Below, piece by piece: positions 13,064-25,347 of a stretch of DNA of 64,000 nucleotides. The notes under the pieces were generated by a model that made no database searches, was not told the DNA's origin, and saw only the letters and a program-made list of their open reading frames with translations. Source of the DNA: Neckera pumila (lineage: Eukaryota; Streptophyta; Bryopsida; Hypnales; Neckeraceae); contig OZ018408.1 in assembly GCA_963969595.1 (NCBI GenBank), positions 21,511,823 to 21,575,822 of the forward strand. The letters are read 5' to 3'. The position numbers and the translations under genes are program-made. Position 1 is the stretch's first letter. Every line of letters begins with the position of its first letter.

Positions 13064-13349
13064 TGCAAGTCAAACTATTGTACAAGACCTCCCCTTTTCA
13101 CGCAAAATTCCAAAGATGAATAGTTGCACTTCTATCCTACATAGAAGGATTCTATGTCATTCATCAACCAATAAATGACTGTAGCGTTCTTTAAAGGCTA
13201 AACTCTATTTTGCCTAGTATAGCCTTGTGGCATGACCATGTGGTATAGCAGCATCCTATATGATAGAATATTCTCTGAAAAGACATTTTAGTAGATTCCT
13301 TGTAGCATTGCATGTTAGGGGAGGCAACCCATTTCCGATCACCTAAGGA

Positions 13350-13740
13350 ATTACGCATACCTATAGGGTGGATTTCTTCAATGGGGGAATTTTTCTGGAT
13401 GTAAAAATAGAGTTCGAAAGGTTTCCATAATTTTTCAAATTTTTATTTCTCAAACGTATTTACTATGAATTTTTTAGTTGAAGATTCTGTTCTACCCATT
13501 CTGGTCATAGAGACTTTCCTATTTCTAACCAAGGGCTGGTTGCAAAATCCACCAAGGGTTGATTGCAATATTGAGAGTCTTGGAGGCAATCCTAATGTGC
13601 CGCAACTACCTCGAGAACCATGCCATAATTAATTATTGGTCATCTCCTCCTTCACGGAAAGAGAACAACATACATAGCCACAATGGGGTGCCGATCAGGA
13701 ATGGGTGCCTCCCCTACTTGGCTTCAAAACTTAATGTGAA
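13350..13740. repeat. Dispersed AT-rich repeat, copy A
   Basis: Direct-orientation similarity to 25445-25760: shared blocks include TTTAGTTGAAGATT, GTTC.ACC, GCCATAATT, TATTTATCTCTACT/GGTCATCTCC, CGGAAAGAGAACA and a following AATGGGT/AATGGAT. The open frame at 13559-13948 lies in this repeat and has no recognised product. Confidence 0.55.
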
Positions 13741-15520
13741 AATTGAGCAAGCTACAGTTTGTTATATGAAATTGATCATGTTCTACACTCATTCACTTGT
13801 GAATAAATGCAAACACCCCACTAACCACTCCAATAGATGTCTTCGCTATTGTAGCACCAATACCACCCCCACCAATATCTCTCTCAATGGCACAATAATA
13901 TGGCTAAGTTCCACACATCACCATAGCTTTACAATTGTAAGATTTTGATTGTTATTTTTTAAGTTATTCTTTGAAGTGAGACAAGAGACCAAAAGTGAGA
14001 TTGAAAGGAAATTGCCAAGAATGGAAATTAGAATTCAATACAAATTAGTTAGTGGACAATCAAGGCTTGTGAAGTAGTCTCATAAGCTATAATTTAAGTG
14101 GCCCTCATTATTGAGTGTTGATGCTTGGAATACCACATGTAGAGATGCTCTTACATTATAAGATAACCACACCTAAGCAATTGAACATTGTTCCTCTTAT
14201 GAAATCACTTAATTCTTTATTGAATCTTATTGGAAGTCAAAAGATTATTCTAGGAATTAATTTTCAAAGTGCTAAAAATAGGTGTACCAAAAAGCAATCC
14301 TTATGAATAGAGATTATAAATTTTAAACAAGAATTTGTAAGGATTGATATTAGAAAGGGGTCACAATTAGCCATTGAATTATCTTATAGAAGTAATGAAA
14401 ACTAAGTATTATAATCAAATGTGCAAAAAGTCTTTTTCCAAGTAATCCTTTTTAGTAATAATGACACTACATTGCATGAAGTGTATAACCCTTATTTTGT
14501 GTAAGTACTCACTTCATTTATGGTTGGATGCGTTTTGGACCAAACTTTGGTTGCTTGCTTTCCAAAACTGTATAGCCCTACAATAGCACTTTGAAAAGTT
14601 GTAGTTTAGTCATACAATGTCTAAGAAATGCACAAGAAAATCATCTAGAATACTCCTTTAACTTCCATCAAGATCCAACAAAAAAATTAGGTAATATTTT
14701 TCTTATTTTTTTCTTGTAAAATTTATAATAATTTCAAAATTTCCCCAAAATATTTGAAAATTTACAACTTGTAGTAAACATATGATTTCATCTCCAAAAA
14801 ATAGAAATTGAAAATTTTCATTCATATATAGTTGCAAAATGGCATCAAACAAAGTACTAGGCCTTGAGGCTAGAATTCAGAGGTAATGGGCCCGTCCTTA
14901 TAGGGTTAATGTACCATAATGTACCAAAGTAAATGTTTTTCCCAGTATTATATGTGTAGGTCAGTTTCGTAAATAACTCGAGAAAATTTGGAAAATGATG
15001 AAAATTTTAAAAATTGCACAATTATTTTTGTTAATCTGAAAATTTTCTTTGTTGCTAATTCTGAATATCCAAAAAAAAGAAAATTTAGAAAAGAGAACAC
15101 ATTTACGCATGAATAGAAAAAATCAATCCAAAAATTAGGAGTTTCTAAAAAGTAAAAAAGTAAAATGTCAAAAGTGAAAAAATCCAAATCAGGCTTCCAA
15201 CTTGTTGAACTATAAAAAGAAAACTATTTCATCAACAAAGTGCCGAAACTGACCTACGCGTATGGTAGGCATTTCTTCAAAAAAAACTTGGGATCTTGGC
15301 TTTGTTGAGTCTGAGATGAGCGAGCAATTGAGGACAGACCGCCTTGAAGATCTACCAGACTCACTCGGTCGTAGGTGCAGACCACGGTTCGACGCCGGAG
15401 CACCTTCGACCGTGACGGTCCTCGTTTTCGTTCCACTGGCCTGCTCATCGCATTGCGTTGTTCTATCGCGCCTCCGTTTTCCTCTTCTTGCTTGCGTAAT
15501 CTTCAATTGCTGCCGCCCAG
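13741..15520. other. AT-rich spacer and CSL4 promoter
   Basis: No gene recognised from 13741 to 15200. Base composition rises sharply from about 15240. The 15240-15520 stretch is probably promoter and 5' untranslated leader of the CSL4 gene, as it is CT-rich and ends at the start codon. A TTAACCCTATAAGGAC terminus occurs in reverse complement at about 14890-14906, possibly one end of another TTAA element whose other end I could not find. Confidence 0.4.
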
Positions 15521-17197
15521 ATGAGCTCCCTCCAGGTGTTCACTACGCCGGGCGAGGTCCTGGGTTCCCTCACCGAGTACGCACCCGGTCCTGGAACTTA
15601 CGCATGGGGCGGTAATGTGCTCTCTTCTGTTGTCGGCCTGCAACAAGTGGTTCCGTCCCCGCCTAACGCATCCGATCAGGTACCAGTTCCAAAACCTAGT
15701 GAAACCTCCCAATTCGAAATCACACACGCACGCATTCACATCCTCTGGGTTTAAGAGCTCAGGGTTTAACAATGCAGGCGGTTGTTGTATTCGTTTGAAC
15801 TGGATTAGGAAGAATCACATTTATAGGAGATGTGATTACAAGATAGTAAGTAGCGGGCGAAGCAGGCCGGTGTAGAATTTTAGGTCATAAACAGAGTTCA
15901 GCAATAAAATTTCTTTTAGGGTTAGGGAAGTAAGCGGTTGATTTGAAGCAATGTTGCAAGAATGGATGTTCAATTATTGGAAACAAATCTGTACCGAGGT
16001 GATATAAGAACAAGTTGGAAGTGTTTCATGGAACGAATACGTGTCATTTTGTGTTGTTTGTGCGAATTAGGGTTTTTGAAATGATTGTAATGGGAGCACA
16101 TTGGGGAGAGGGCATAGTATAGCTCATAAGGATCGCAAAGTATGTGCAGAGGCCAACAATAGAAGTGCACAGAGAGAAGGAACAAGGAGCAGTACCTGGA
16201 CCTGGTGCTGTTGTCACTGCGAAGGTTCGTGATTTCAATTATCCCACTTTGGAGTCTGATATCTAGGTTGAGCTACTGTCACTGGTCTTCTGTGGAAGCA
16301 GTATCCCTACCATCTTCGTTAATGATACAGAATTGTTGCATTGTTTAAGTGGGCTGTTTTGGGGTTTGGGAATACGAAAAGCCTTTTTCACTTATCTTCG
16401 GTGTAAGCTGCAGATAAGAAAGGTTCAACCACGACAGGCAATTGCCGACATCTTGTGTGTAGGGACCAGGGCAGTGAAAGAAAAGTTTAGAGGACTTGTC
16501 AGGTATGTTCTTCAAGCATTTTTTAGTTGCAAGGAATGTTTTGAGTTTGGATGTATCATCATATTAAGAGGTCTTTGCGGGTAACTGCAATCCTACATTT
16601 TCTGAACAACATGTTGATATTGGTTGCAGGCAACAAGATGTGCGGTCGACTGAAATAGATAAGGTAGACATGCATCTATCATTCCGACCTGGTGATATCA
16701 TAAGGGCGGAAGTAGTATCCTCCAACAATATTCTACCTTCTTATGTGACTTTTTGGCAACAGAAATAGACAATGATTGTGCGCTATGCGTTATATGCAGT
16801 AACTGTTTCATTGTATTTTTCCTGTAATGCACTTGGTTACGTTGAGGTGTCCTTAACTGTAAACCTTCGCAGCTTTCCCTTGGAGATGCTCGAGCTTACT
16901 TTCTTTCTACGGCCAAGAATGAGTTGGGTGTTGTGTCTGCAACCAGTGATGCTGGTAAGCTTGGTAGTTCATTTTCTGCCCTCGTGGTAGATTTATTCAA
17001 TCCCAATTTTAAATGGCGATGTCTTTATCCGGCCACGTTCCAAGTTTTTACTGCCGGGAAAGATATGGACGACGAGTACTGATTGAAGAACATGTCTTCT
17101 GTTTTCAGGAGCACAGATGGTGCCGATCAGTTGGCAGGAGATGCAGTGCCCTGTGACTTTCCAAAAGGAGTTTCGCAAGGTAGCCAAGGTTGTATAA
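15521..17197 (+). CDS. CSL4: Exosome complex component CSL4
   Basis: Cap subunit of the eukaryotic RNA exosome, which processes and degrades RNA in nucleus and cytoplasm. Six exons join in phase: 15521-15679, 16150-16224, 16423-16502, 16630-16714, 16873-16954 and 17109-17197, giving 189 residues, close to the usual size of about 190-200. All introns are GT-AG. Exon 1 encodes the N-terminal domain (VFTTPGEVLGS, EYAPGPGTYAWGGNV). Exons 2-5 carry the S1-type RNA-binding fold with ADILCVGTRAVKEKFRGLVR, TEIDKVDMHLSFRPGD and SLGDARAYFLST. The C-terminus has the conserved KNELGVVSA, MVPISWQEMQCP and EFRKVAKV. The start ATG at 15521 is the first in frame after a CT-rich leader. No breaks are seen; the gene looks intact. 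Confidence 0.93.
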
Positions 17198-17663
17198 TAT
17201 TTGACGCATATGGCAGTTGAGCGCTGTCGAACATGCGTTTCAAGGCTTATTCTTAGCGGATGATGTTGCCTAGACATGTCTACCCTGTACAAGCAATTTA
17301 GAACACGACTTTCAATGAAAGCTCTAACGCTTCAAGAGCTTGGAGAAAGCTGTCGCAAATCAGGTTACAAATGACGTATTTCCATGAGAGAGACCCCAAC
17401 ATTTGATTTTGCTAAAGGAGTCAGGTTGGTGTCTTTCACTCTCTAGTCATGAAAAGATTACATCTGAGACATTGTGAGGGTGCAAAACCTGAACGCCACA
17501 CTCAAAGCCTCACTCAAACCTTCATGACTTGTTCTATGCCTCTTGATGTTTGAATTGTTAAAAATTTGAGTTCATTGTAGTTTGAAATAGAGGAATGTGC
17601 TAAATTGATTATTAAATACAATTACTCCTTAGAGGGCAAAGGAAAAAATGCAACATGGGAAAT

Positions 17664-18302
17664 TTAACCCCTAATTGCCCTATGCCTTTTCTCAGCTTTT
17701 TGGAAGTTGTTCAAAACTACAATAAGTTCAAGTTTTGATAAGCTTTAACAATTTTTCCAATATTGTAGTTGTACGAATTCAAATTAGACATGTTGTGGAT
17801 TACATAGAAAAAGAAAACACAAGATTATCACCTATGGATTGAAAGATTATAATGTTTGATAAAAAGGGTGATCTATGAAAGTGATTTTAAGACTTTCAGT
17901 CTTTTTTTTACATGTCACATCTAAAATTGAAGTCATAAAAATAATATGAGGCTAAAGGTTTTAACATGTATAACCATAATTGATTAGGTCTTTTCAAAAT
18001 CTATTCTACAATTTTTTAAATAAATTTTCAATGTGAATTCTTTTTCCCAAGATTTAGTCTATTTGAGACTCATCTTCAAGATTTTTTAACACTAAAAAAT
18101 CAAGATTTACAATGGACACCTTTAAACAAAATCTTCAATAGAAAAATCATTTCAAAATCCAAGTTTTGATGCTTAAAATGGACTTTAATAGGTTTCCTAC
18201 TAAAATAGAAAATATCCAAAGTAGTACTTCGGTAAGCTTTTATTTAACTTCAAACTTTAGTCAATACCAAAATATAATGTTTTAGACATTTTGGACATTA
18301 TA
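17664..18302 (+). mobile_element. TTAA-terminated non-coding element (TE-1)
   Basis: Begins TTAACCCCTAATTGCCC at 17664. It matches, in inverted orientation, essentially the whole of 21196-21845, with shared blocks such as AAATTAGACATGTTGTGGAT, AAAGAAAACACAA, ATTGAAAGATTATAATGTTT and ATTTAGTCTATTTGAGACTC. The right end is degenerate near 18302. No protein is encoded. The pair 17664-18302 / 21196-21845 can also be read as 640-bp arms of one 4.2-kb inverted repeat. Confidence 0.6.
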
Positions 18303-19289
18303 GATCTCTCTATTAATATTGTCTTATTCAATTATCTATTATTTGCTACTATTTGCAAATCTATGGATGCATTGAGTATTAATTTAAATAAAGGCCAAAT
18401 CATTTGAGGATTTTTATAGTTATAGACAATTTGTTATCTTATGTAATGGAAATATGAATTAAATAAAAAAATTTATTTAATCCAAGGAATCAAATTGAAC
18501 ATAGAGATGATGTTTAACTACTACATATCCAAAGAGATGGTCTTTTATTTTTTTTAAATTCAATTTTCTATACTTATTTACCAAAAATTTATTTTTGGAA
18601 ACAAAAAAGTGCAAGGTAAACTAGCCTATGACAGGTACCTAGGGAATGATTAATCACAGTCTTGCATTAGCTTATGGCAAAAAAAATTTAATAAATGAGA
18701 TTTGAGCTGTATTAAGTTGAGCTAGTAGCCACAATCTATGTCTTGGATGATGGTGATGGAATGATTAGTAACTACAATAGGAAGACGATTATAGACACAC
18801 TTTTTGTTGGTTTGTGGCTAAAGATTATTTTGGATCAATTTGACAACATACTTCAAAAATTCATAACAAATTCATTCTTTGTCAAAAAAATAAAATTTGG
18901 ATTGTTGTCCCATTTTTCACATTTGTCTTTATGTGGAAAAATATTTAAAAAATTTCAATAATGCCAATAGTGCAAACCAATCATTCTCCTTGTTATAGAT
19001 TGGTTTACTTTATATGTAGATTTCAACTATAGAAAGTAAAAGTGTACTTGGTAGAGTTATGGTATGTCATGGTAATTGGTAAACATCCAATATAGCACTT
19101 TGCAATAGATTTTGATTATTGAAAGATATACAATTAGAATATTTTTACATTACTTAATGACTTCTTCATATTCATAGCCATTGAAAGATTAAAGCAATTA
19201 AATGTTTCTGTAGATGCCGAAAAATATATCACATGCCCAATTTGGACAATTTTTTCAAAAGTTTTGGCCTCCAAAGTTTGCAGCCGGTC
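18303..19289. other. AT-rich spacer between repeat arms
   Basis: Nothing coding recognised. The sequence is AT-rich with short open frames only. Confidence 0.5.
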
Positions 19290-20055
19290 ACCGCAAATTC
19301 GTCCGATTTGTCCATGAACAGTAAAATTCTGTTCGATATGACAATCGTGAAACAGGGGAGAGGAGGTAGCTAAAAAACATTTCAAAAATTTTAGATTTAA
19401 AGAAAAAATTCTCTCAAAGATTATTTTTATCTATATGGAAAGCTTTGATTCATTCCATTTGATTTGTTATGAGAAAGTTATAGACAGTCTTGTTTTTTGG
19501 ACAATTAAAGCATCCTCTGAAAAAATAACTCATACGATTCATTTCTGAATGCAATTTTTACAATTTTCGAAACCAAAAGTTCCCCATGGTTTAGATTATT
19601 TGCTAGAACAATCTCACCATTGGCATTAGTGCATTTTAATTCCATCTTACAAATATTAATAATTTAGATTTTCCTTTTATCTTATACCTACTTCTATTTA
19701 ACAACTTTTTAAAGAATGAAAATAAAGTTTTATTGAATTTTTTTTTCCTAAACTCTAAACTCAATTCTCCACCACAAAGATTTAAAGACTAGAACTTTGT
19801 AGAACAAAAATTAAAGTTAAGAAGGTTCAAAGTCAAAGAATCTAATCCCACAATATGTTGAAAAATTTGTTTTTTCCCTTTAAATGCAAAAATCCTACAA
19901 TATGTGCGGTTAAAAATTTTGAAATTTTTTCCACACATTCTCATACTAGTTAGGTGTAAAATCCTATGGTTGGATGTGCCAAAAAATTGCTATAGAAATG
20001 GCAATTTTGAGTGTGTTTTTTGCAGAAAAAGGCCTTTGTCTTTTAGGACTTCAAA
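19290..20055 (+). mobile_element. Partial copy of the 31160-type TTAA element (TE-3)
   Basis: Similarity to 31320-32075 in the same orientation: AAACAGGGGAGA, GAAAGCTTTGATTCATT, TTTGTTATGAGAAAGTTAT, CAATCTCACCATTGGCATTA, TTATACCTACTTCTATTTAAC, and an end reading GGCCTTTGTCTTTTAGGAC. The left terminus is not recognisable and the right TTAA is missing, so this copy is truncated or diverged at both ends. Confidence 0.6.
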
Positions 20056-21195
20056 TAAACCTATAATTTATTTATTTCATTTGACTTAGGTAGTATACAA
20101 GACACTTGAAGAGAGTAACCAAAATAATTACATCTATAAATATGGATTGGTCATGCAAAGTTAGTGCAAATATATGGATGAATTTCTTTTATATAAAAAT
20201 AGATATAGAAATAACAAAATGATCCTAAGATTACCAAATCTATTGATGAAGGGAGATAATATGTAACCAAATATTATCTCAAAAACATTCATATTGCTTT
20301 TCAACAAGTTTTCTTTCCAAAAAAAGTTAGAAATAATTGTAAATGACCTTGCCATATATATATAGTCCAAGTTTAAAAAAATGTATAGATGATTGTATTA
20401 TAAATTGCAACTTAGAAAAGGAATGTATCGGTGACTTCAAATGAAGTTTGTATATACCATATTTGATACCAACTTTGTTTCATGGCATTTCTAAAAATAA
20501 ATGCCAATATTTATGGAAAATTATTTTTTTAAAGAAAAAATTGGATGAAAATAAAAAATCTTACAAAACATTTTTATTTTTAGCATTTGCCAAAACTTAT
20601 TTTTTAGAATAAATTAAGTATTTAGTAGGAAGTGACAAATCTATTGTTTAGATACAATAATGACTCATAGACTATAATAATTATCCATACATTTGGAAAT
20701 AAAGATTCAAAATTCCTCCTAGAATTGATAATAAATTGGATGTTAGTGATTTTTAGAAACAACATTTTGCTAATAGCTTAAAATGTATTTTTGTAACAAT
20801 GATGATTTTTCTTGATATTTACACAAATTTGTTGAAGTAATTCTTGATGGACCATTTTTTTAATTGAGAAAGTTCAGTTGAGAGTAAAACATACATGCAC
20901 TCTTCAAACTTTAAAATGTTTGCAAAAATGATTTTTGCAAATTTTTCTTATACAGATTTTAAGAAATTAACATGTGAATCTTAGAAAAGTTGGATGAATG
21001 AAATTGGAGGAGTGTGTTTGATACATTGATATTTTAAAAATGACAACTGTATAAAATGCACAATACGAGGTGAAGGGGAATTCAAAATCATTCAATTCAA
21101 AACTTATACGGAAATGAACCACTTTTAATCACTTCAGCCCCCTACTCATATATGAATTCTAGTATGTTTACAAATTTTATACAACATTGTGATAT
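20056..21195. other. AT-rich spacer
   Basis: No gene or repeat that I can support. Confidence 0.5.
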
Positions 21196-21845
21196 TAACC
21201 CTTAAATGAAGGCACCAAATTTTGGTGTTGAAAATACTTTGAAGTAAATAAAATTTAATCAAGTTGCTATTTTTAGTAGTATATATTTTTGAAAAAATCA
21301 TTTTGAAGTCTAGTTTTAGCATCAAAAATTTGACTTTGAAGATGGTTGATGATGATTTTTTCTATTCAAGATTCTGTGCAAGGGTGCTCATTGCAATCTT
21401 GACTTTCTGTAGTATTGAGGGGTCTTGGAAATGAGCCTCAAATATACTAAATCTTAAAGAAAAAATCACATTAGAAATTTATTGAAAAAAGTTGTAGAAT
21501 AGAATTTGAGAAGCCATAAATTGATTGGAGTTAGTACGTTAGGCAATCTAACCACGTATTTTTTTGATGGCCAGTTTTTAGATTTAACATATGAAAAGAG
21601 GATTGAAAGACTTCAAATCACTTTTGCAATTTTAACACCCTCATGATCAAACACTATAATCTTTCAATCTATAAGTGATATTGTTGTGTTTTCTTTTCCA
21701 ATGTGATCTCTAACATGTCTAGTTTGAATTTGTACGGTTACGATTAAAAAAAATCCTGAAATAATTTATCAAAATGTTGGCTTTTTGTTCAATTTAGAGC
21801 AAATTTCTAGAAGCTCAAAAAAGACCTTGGGCATTTAGAGGTTAA
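21196..21845 (-). mobile_element. TTAA-terminated non-coding element (TE-2)
   Basis: 650 bp bounded by TTAACCCTTAAATGAAGG at 21196 and, in reverse complement, TTAACCTCTAAATGCCC ending at 21845. It is the inverted counterpart of 17664-18302 over its full length. It has no coding capacity. Confidence 0.65.
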
Positions 21846-21924
21846 TCAATTATTTCTACAAATATTTCCACTTATGTATATAGAGGTTCATGAGTCCCAG
21901 TTATAACAATACCTAATTCAAAAG

Positions 21925-22015
21925 TAGTGCATTCTTCTACAACAACAAAAAATATTTATATAGTGTCAAATGTCGAGAAGTTAGTTTGGGGCAACCTAAT
22001 TTCACTATTCAGTTA
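21925..22015 (+). repeat. Short dispersed repeat shared with 49045-49132
   Basis: Both copies contain GGGGCAACCTAATTTCACTATT at their right edge and a similar upstream 65 bp, translating in one frame to a shared VEK.VWGNLISLF pattern. Similarity stops abruptly at the right, suggesting an element terminus. The parent element is not identified. Confidence 0.55.
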
Positions 22016-22877
22016 TCAGTGTCCCAACGTCTCCATCCTTACCTTCAAATCTCAGACCCCTTCCCCCCAAAATCAATGTCGAAACCAATTCACCCGGAAC
22101 CCAAGCCTCACATCCGGGTACAACTGTATCCGGGTGTCAACCGCAATAGCCGTGGCGGGTTACAGTCAGCCAATGAGTGGCGGGCAGGGGGGCGCCAACG
22201 AATTCCCGCCAGTCTCCCTGCGTCCCAGTTGGCTCATCTTTCAAACGCCTTCCCGCCCTGCTCCCGCCATCGTCCCGCCAAAGTCCCCTTCTCGCGAACT
22301 CGGCCTTCTTCGCCATCTCTCCAACTTCTCGCATACTCCTCCTGTCGCCCTCGCCATTTTCGCTTCTCCAAGGCCGCTCACGATCGTTGCCCCTTTCGCC
22401 AGCATGCATGACATCGTGCTTACTCTCCCTCTCTGCGCGACCTCGAGTTTTTTTTCCTATCCAGAATGATGGTTGGTAACTTGTGTTTTGGTCTGTATTC
22501 GTTTAAGCTTGTGTGACCGGAGATTGAAGTGTTCTGGTAATCGAAGGATTCAAGAAGTGCAACTAAGCGAAGTTGTGCTCTTTGCGGATGCTTGTGCATC
22601 TATTCACTAGTTGGAAGTATTGAGAGTGAGTGGAAATTTTGGAGATTTTTGCGGGAGACATCGAACGGGTACATTTTCCGGAATTTCGAAGCAGATGAAG
22701 AACAGCAATTCGGTAATGCGTTTCCGGTGTGGTTTAGGTGTCGCGGAGCGTAGCAATCGTGAGATAGAGTTCAATCTGTGGGGGATTTTTTAACATTTTC
22801 ATTTTTTTTTGGGGCGAAATTAGTCGTTGGAGTTCGTTCGGCTGTTTCAGGATTGTAGCTCTGAAACTGGTTTAGCC
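22016..22877 (+). promoter_or_regulatory. Presumed promoter and 5' leader of the F-box gene
   Basis: GC content jumps at about 22020, with CCGCC/CTCC-rich sequence to about 22450 and then a T- and G-richer leader to the start ATG at 22878. Several overlapping open frames in 22000-22480 on both strands look like chance frames in GC-rich DNA; none resembles a known protein. No TATA box or defined element can be named. Confidence 0.4.
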
Positions 22878-24264
22878 ATGGGAGGTAAAGGGGGTACTAC
22901 TTGTGATAGTGTACCGGACGTGGTATTCGCGAAGATTTTTTCTCTGCTCCCGTCAGCGCAGATTGCGAGTTCTTGCGCACTTGTGTGCAGAGCTTGGCGT
23001 GATTGTGCTAACGATGCAACATTGTGGAGTGAGCTCTGCGAGGGCTCTGGATTGCGAGGAATTGATGCAATGCGGTGCCTCGGCGGGTGGAAGGGCTTGT
23101 TTGGTTCTGTGTACGGTATAAATTTGGTCGCCAGCCCGCATTTTGAGCGCACTCATGAAGTCGACGCGGATCGTATCAAGAATGAGTCATTAAGACCGTG
23201 GGAACCCAAGCACCGTCTCATTATAGACCGCATCTGCAGCGACAATGAGACTGAAGAGGAGACCCACTCGTACAGCTACTGGGCCACCGAGGGTGGCTCT
23301 ACTTTTCAGCGCGGTGGTGGCGACGGCGTGCTGCGTGAGTGCCCCGCACATGATTGCTCTCCGTGTCCCGTTGCCGTAGACAAACCCGTTATGGCGACGT
23401 CGTGGGACTGGGGAAAGGTGCAGCAATACATTGGCCTTCAAACATTTTCCAACAAATTCCTGGATTGTAGTCCTCCCATGATGTTCTCCATCTGGTACGC
23501 GGGGAAGAAAGGCGCTCCCAGTATGTTTAAAGCACAAGTCGTGCTGCGAGACGAGCTGAAGAATATTATATTCATCTGGTATGCTCCTATTTCGAAATCT
23601 TTTGTCCGTTGTTTGACTGTTGAGTGGGAATCCTTTTTTTAAGATATAACTTCCGATTCTCACGTTGCTGATTCTCAATTCCAAACTCGCGTAGAATCAT
23701 TCCATCTTGTTCGCACTAACCGCGTGCCCTGCCCTTGCTGTAGGGAATCAGGTGAATTAGAGACAACCGAGAACGTTTGGAAACAGGAGATATACCTCAT
23801 TCACAAGTATCCACCTGTAAGTTGTGCTAAACAATTTCAATTTTGTCGTTCTTTTCATAGCATGTTGGATGGGAATTAGGTTTCTGTTTACATGACATAA
23901 GAATTGGTCAGACTAAATGAAGAACATTCTTTGTTAAGGCATTAGCAACCTGCTCATCTCGCTCGGGACATTTGTGGCCGCAGGGAATGCGATCAATCGT
24001 AGTGAGAGTCGCAGGTATGAGTGCCCAGCACATTAGCGGTTTCCATGGAGCCAAGTTCACTGCTGTGAAGGTGCAGTTCGTGCCCCTCAGCGAGGTATGC
24101 ACATTTCTGTCTGGTGCAAGTTCTCTATCAAGTGCAAGACTACTGCTTCGACTGCTTTCAAGATTAATTTCCCGTTCAAATTCTAACGATGATCCTTTTG
24201 GGTAACTGTGCAGATACCGTTGCACTCAAAGGAGCCTTTGTGCAAGAAGTTCTCACAATTTTGA
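22878..24264 (+). CDS. F-box domain protein, C-terminal region unrecognised
   Basis: Likely substrate receptor of an SCF ubiquitin ligase. The first ATG lies in a strong context (AGCCATGGGA). Residues about 12-55 form an F-box (VPDVVFAKIFSLLPSAQIAS, then CALVCRAWRDCANDATLWSELC). The rest, including MFSIWYAGKKGAPSMFKAQV, ENVWKQEIYLIHKYPP and HISGFHGAKFTAVKVQF, is not a repeat type I know (no LRR, Kelch or ApaG pattern seen). Exons: about 22878-23578, about 23644-23816, 23984-24094 and 24214-24264 (stop TGA 24262-24264). Exons 2-4 join cleanly in phase. The junction of exon 1 (donor CTG|GTATGC at 23579) with exon 2 (acceptor AAG| at 23643) gives a one-base phase conflict, so either the splice sites are misread or the gene carries a frameshift. 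Confidence 0.7.
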
Positions 24265-25347
24265 AGCCCAGATCTCGAAGCGATTTTAGTTTTCTTCAGC
24301 CCAGAAAGTTTTGGACATTGATGACTCAACTTTTCCTGCACACATCAAATGCAACATCCCTCGAATCCTTTCTTCAGAGTCGCACATCCAGCCAGCATGA
24401 AGAAAGAGGAGGAATATCTGACCGACGGAAGAGTCATCCATCATATATTAATATCTTGACCGACCCACCAGCTTTAGGAACTGTTTGGTCCACTTGTAAT
24501 ATTATTCATTTAGATTATGCCAGGCCGCACCATTTTTTCTCGTCCTCACTTTGGACTGAGTGGACTCTGTACAAAATTCTGGACATGGAGACGGCGAAAT
24601 TAAAACACTTCATGTGCCAACTGATCAGTCGTTTGACAAAATCTATATTCTCTCTTCGTGTCATTCGGCCTGATCTCATTAAGACACTTGAAAGATGCTC
24701 GTGTCTTTGTTGATACACGATGCTTCTATCACTTCTTTACAGGCTGGTCACTTGACCAACCAGTCCCACGGGCAGAGACTTTCGCAGTCACATTATGTGG
24801 CTCCGGCCGCATTTATTGAAGGCATCTTTGAAACAAGTCGAAACTCGAAACTCGAAACCTCAGAAGGCTTGAACCACAGATTGTTCCTGTTAGTTTCAAA
24901 CATTTTAGTGGAAAATGATGCAGTTCAGTAATACTTCAGCCTGCACTAGTTAAAAACTATGACTTTGGGAATTGCGTGTGACGCGCAATTAGAGGGTAAT
25001 TAGAGGGTAAATCACGGTAATTAGGTCTGAGGCCAGAGCATTAGATTCTCCATTCCTATGTTGAGCACTTGGATTAACTTTCACACTTGGATTAACTTTC
25101 GCACTAAGCTTATTCTCTAGGGCACTGTGACCTACGACTGTCTTAGCCATTATCATTGTGTATCATGAGAGTTTTGCGGAGGGAGGTCCAATGAACGAGC
25201 CCTTGCTGTGTTCATGTGACGGAAATGATTATTTCTGCCAAACCAATATCGCTAAAAATTGCCTTGGTGGCATTTTTTTATTGGTAAAGATATACATAGT
25301 TTAGAGACTACTACAAATCATTTAAAAATGTTTGAAATTTTAAAATC
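24265..25347. other. 3' flank of the F-box gene and spacer
   Basis: Moderate GC to about 25240, probably 3' untranslated region and spacer. Short direct repeats are visible: AGAGGGTAA twice at 24990-25010 and CACTTGGATTAACTTTC twice at 25067-25100. No further gene recognised. Confidence 0.4.

Noticed and set aside
13559..13948. 129-residue open frame as a gene
   Set aside because: It lies in a dispersed repeat whose other copy (25445-25760) does not keep the frame open.
17664..17680. Interstitial telomere repeat
   Set aside because: CCCTAAA occurs once per site, always next to TTAA at an element end, not as a tandem array.
21927..22480. Overlapping 90-180-residue open frames
   Set aside because: Several frames on both strands are open in GC-rich DNA, none has a recognisable domain, and the left part lies in a dispersed repeat.
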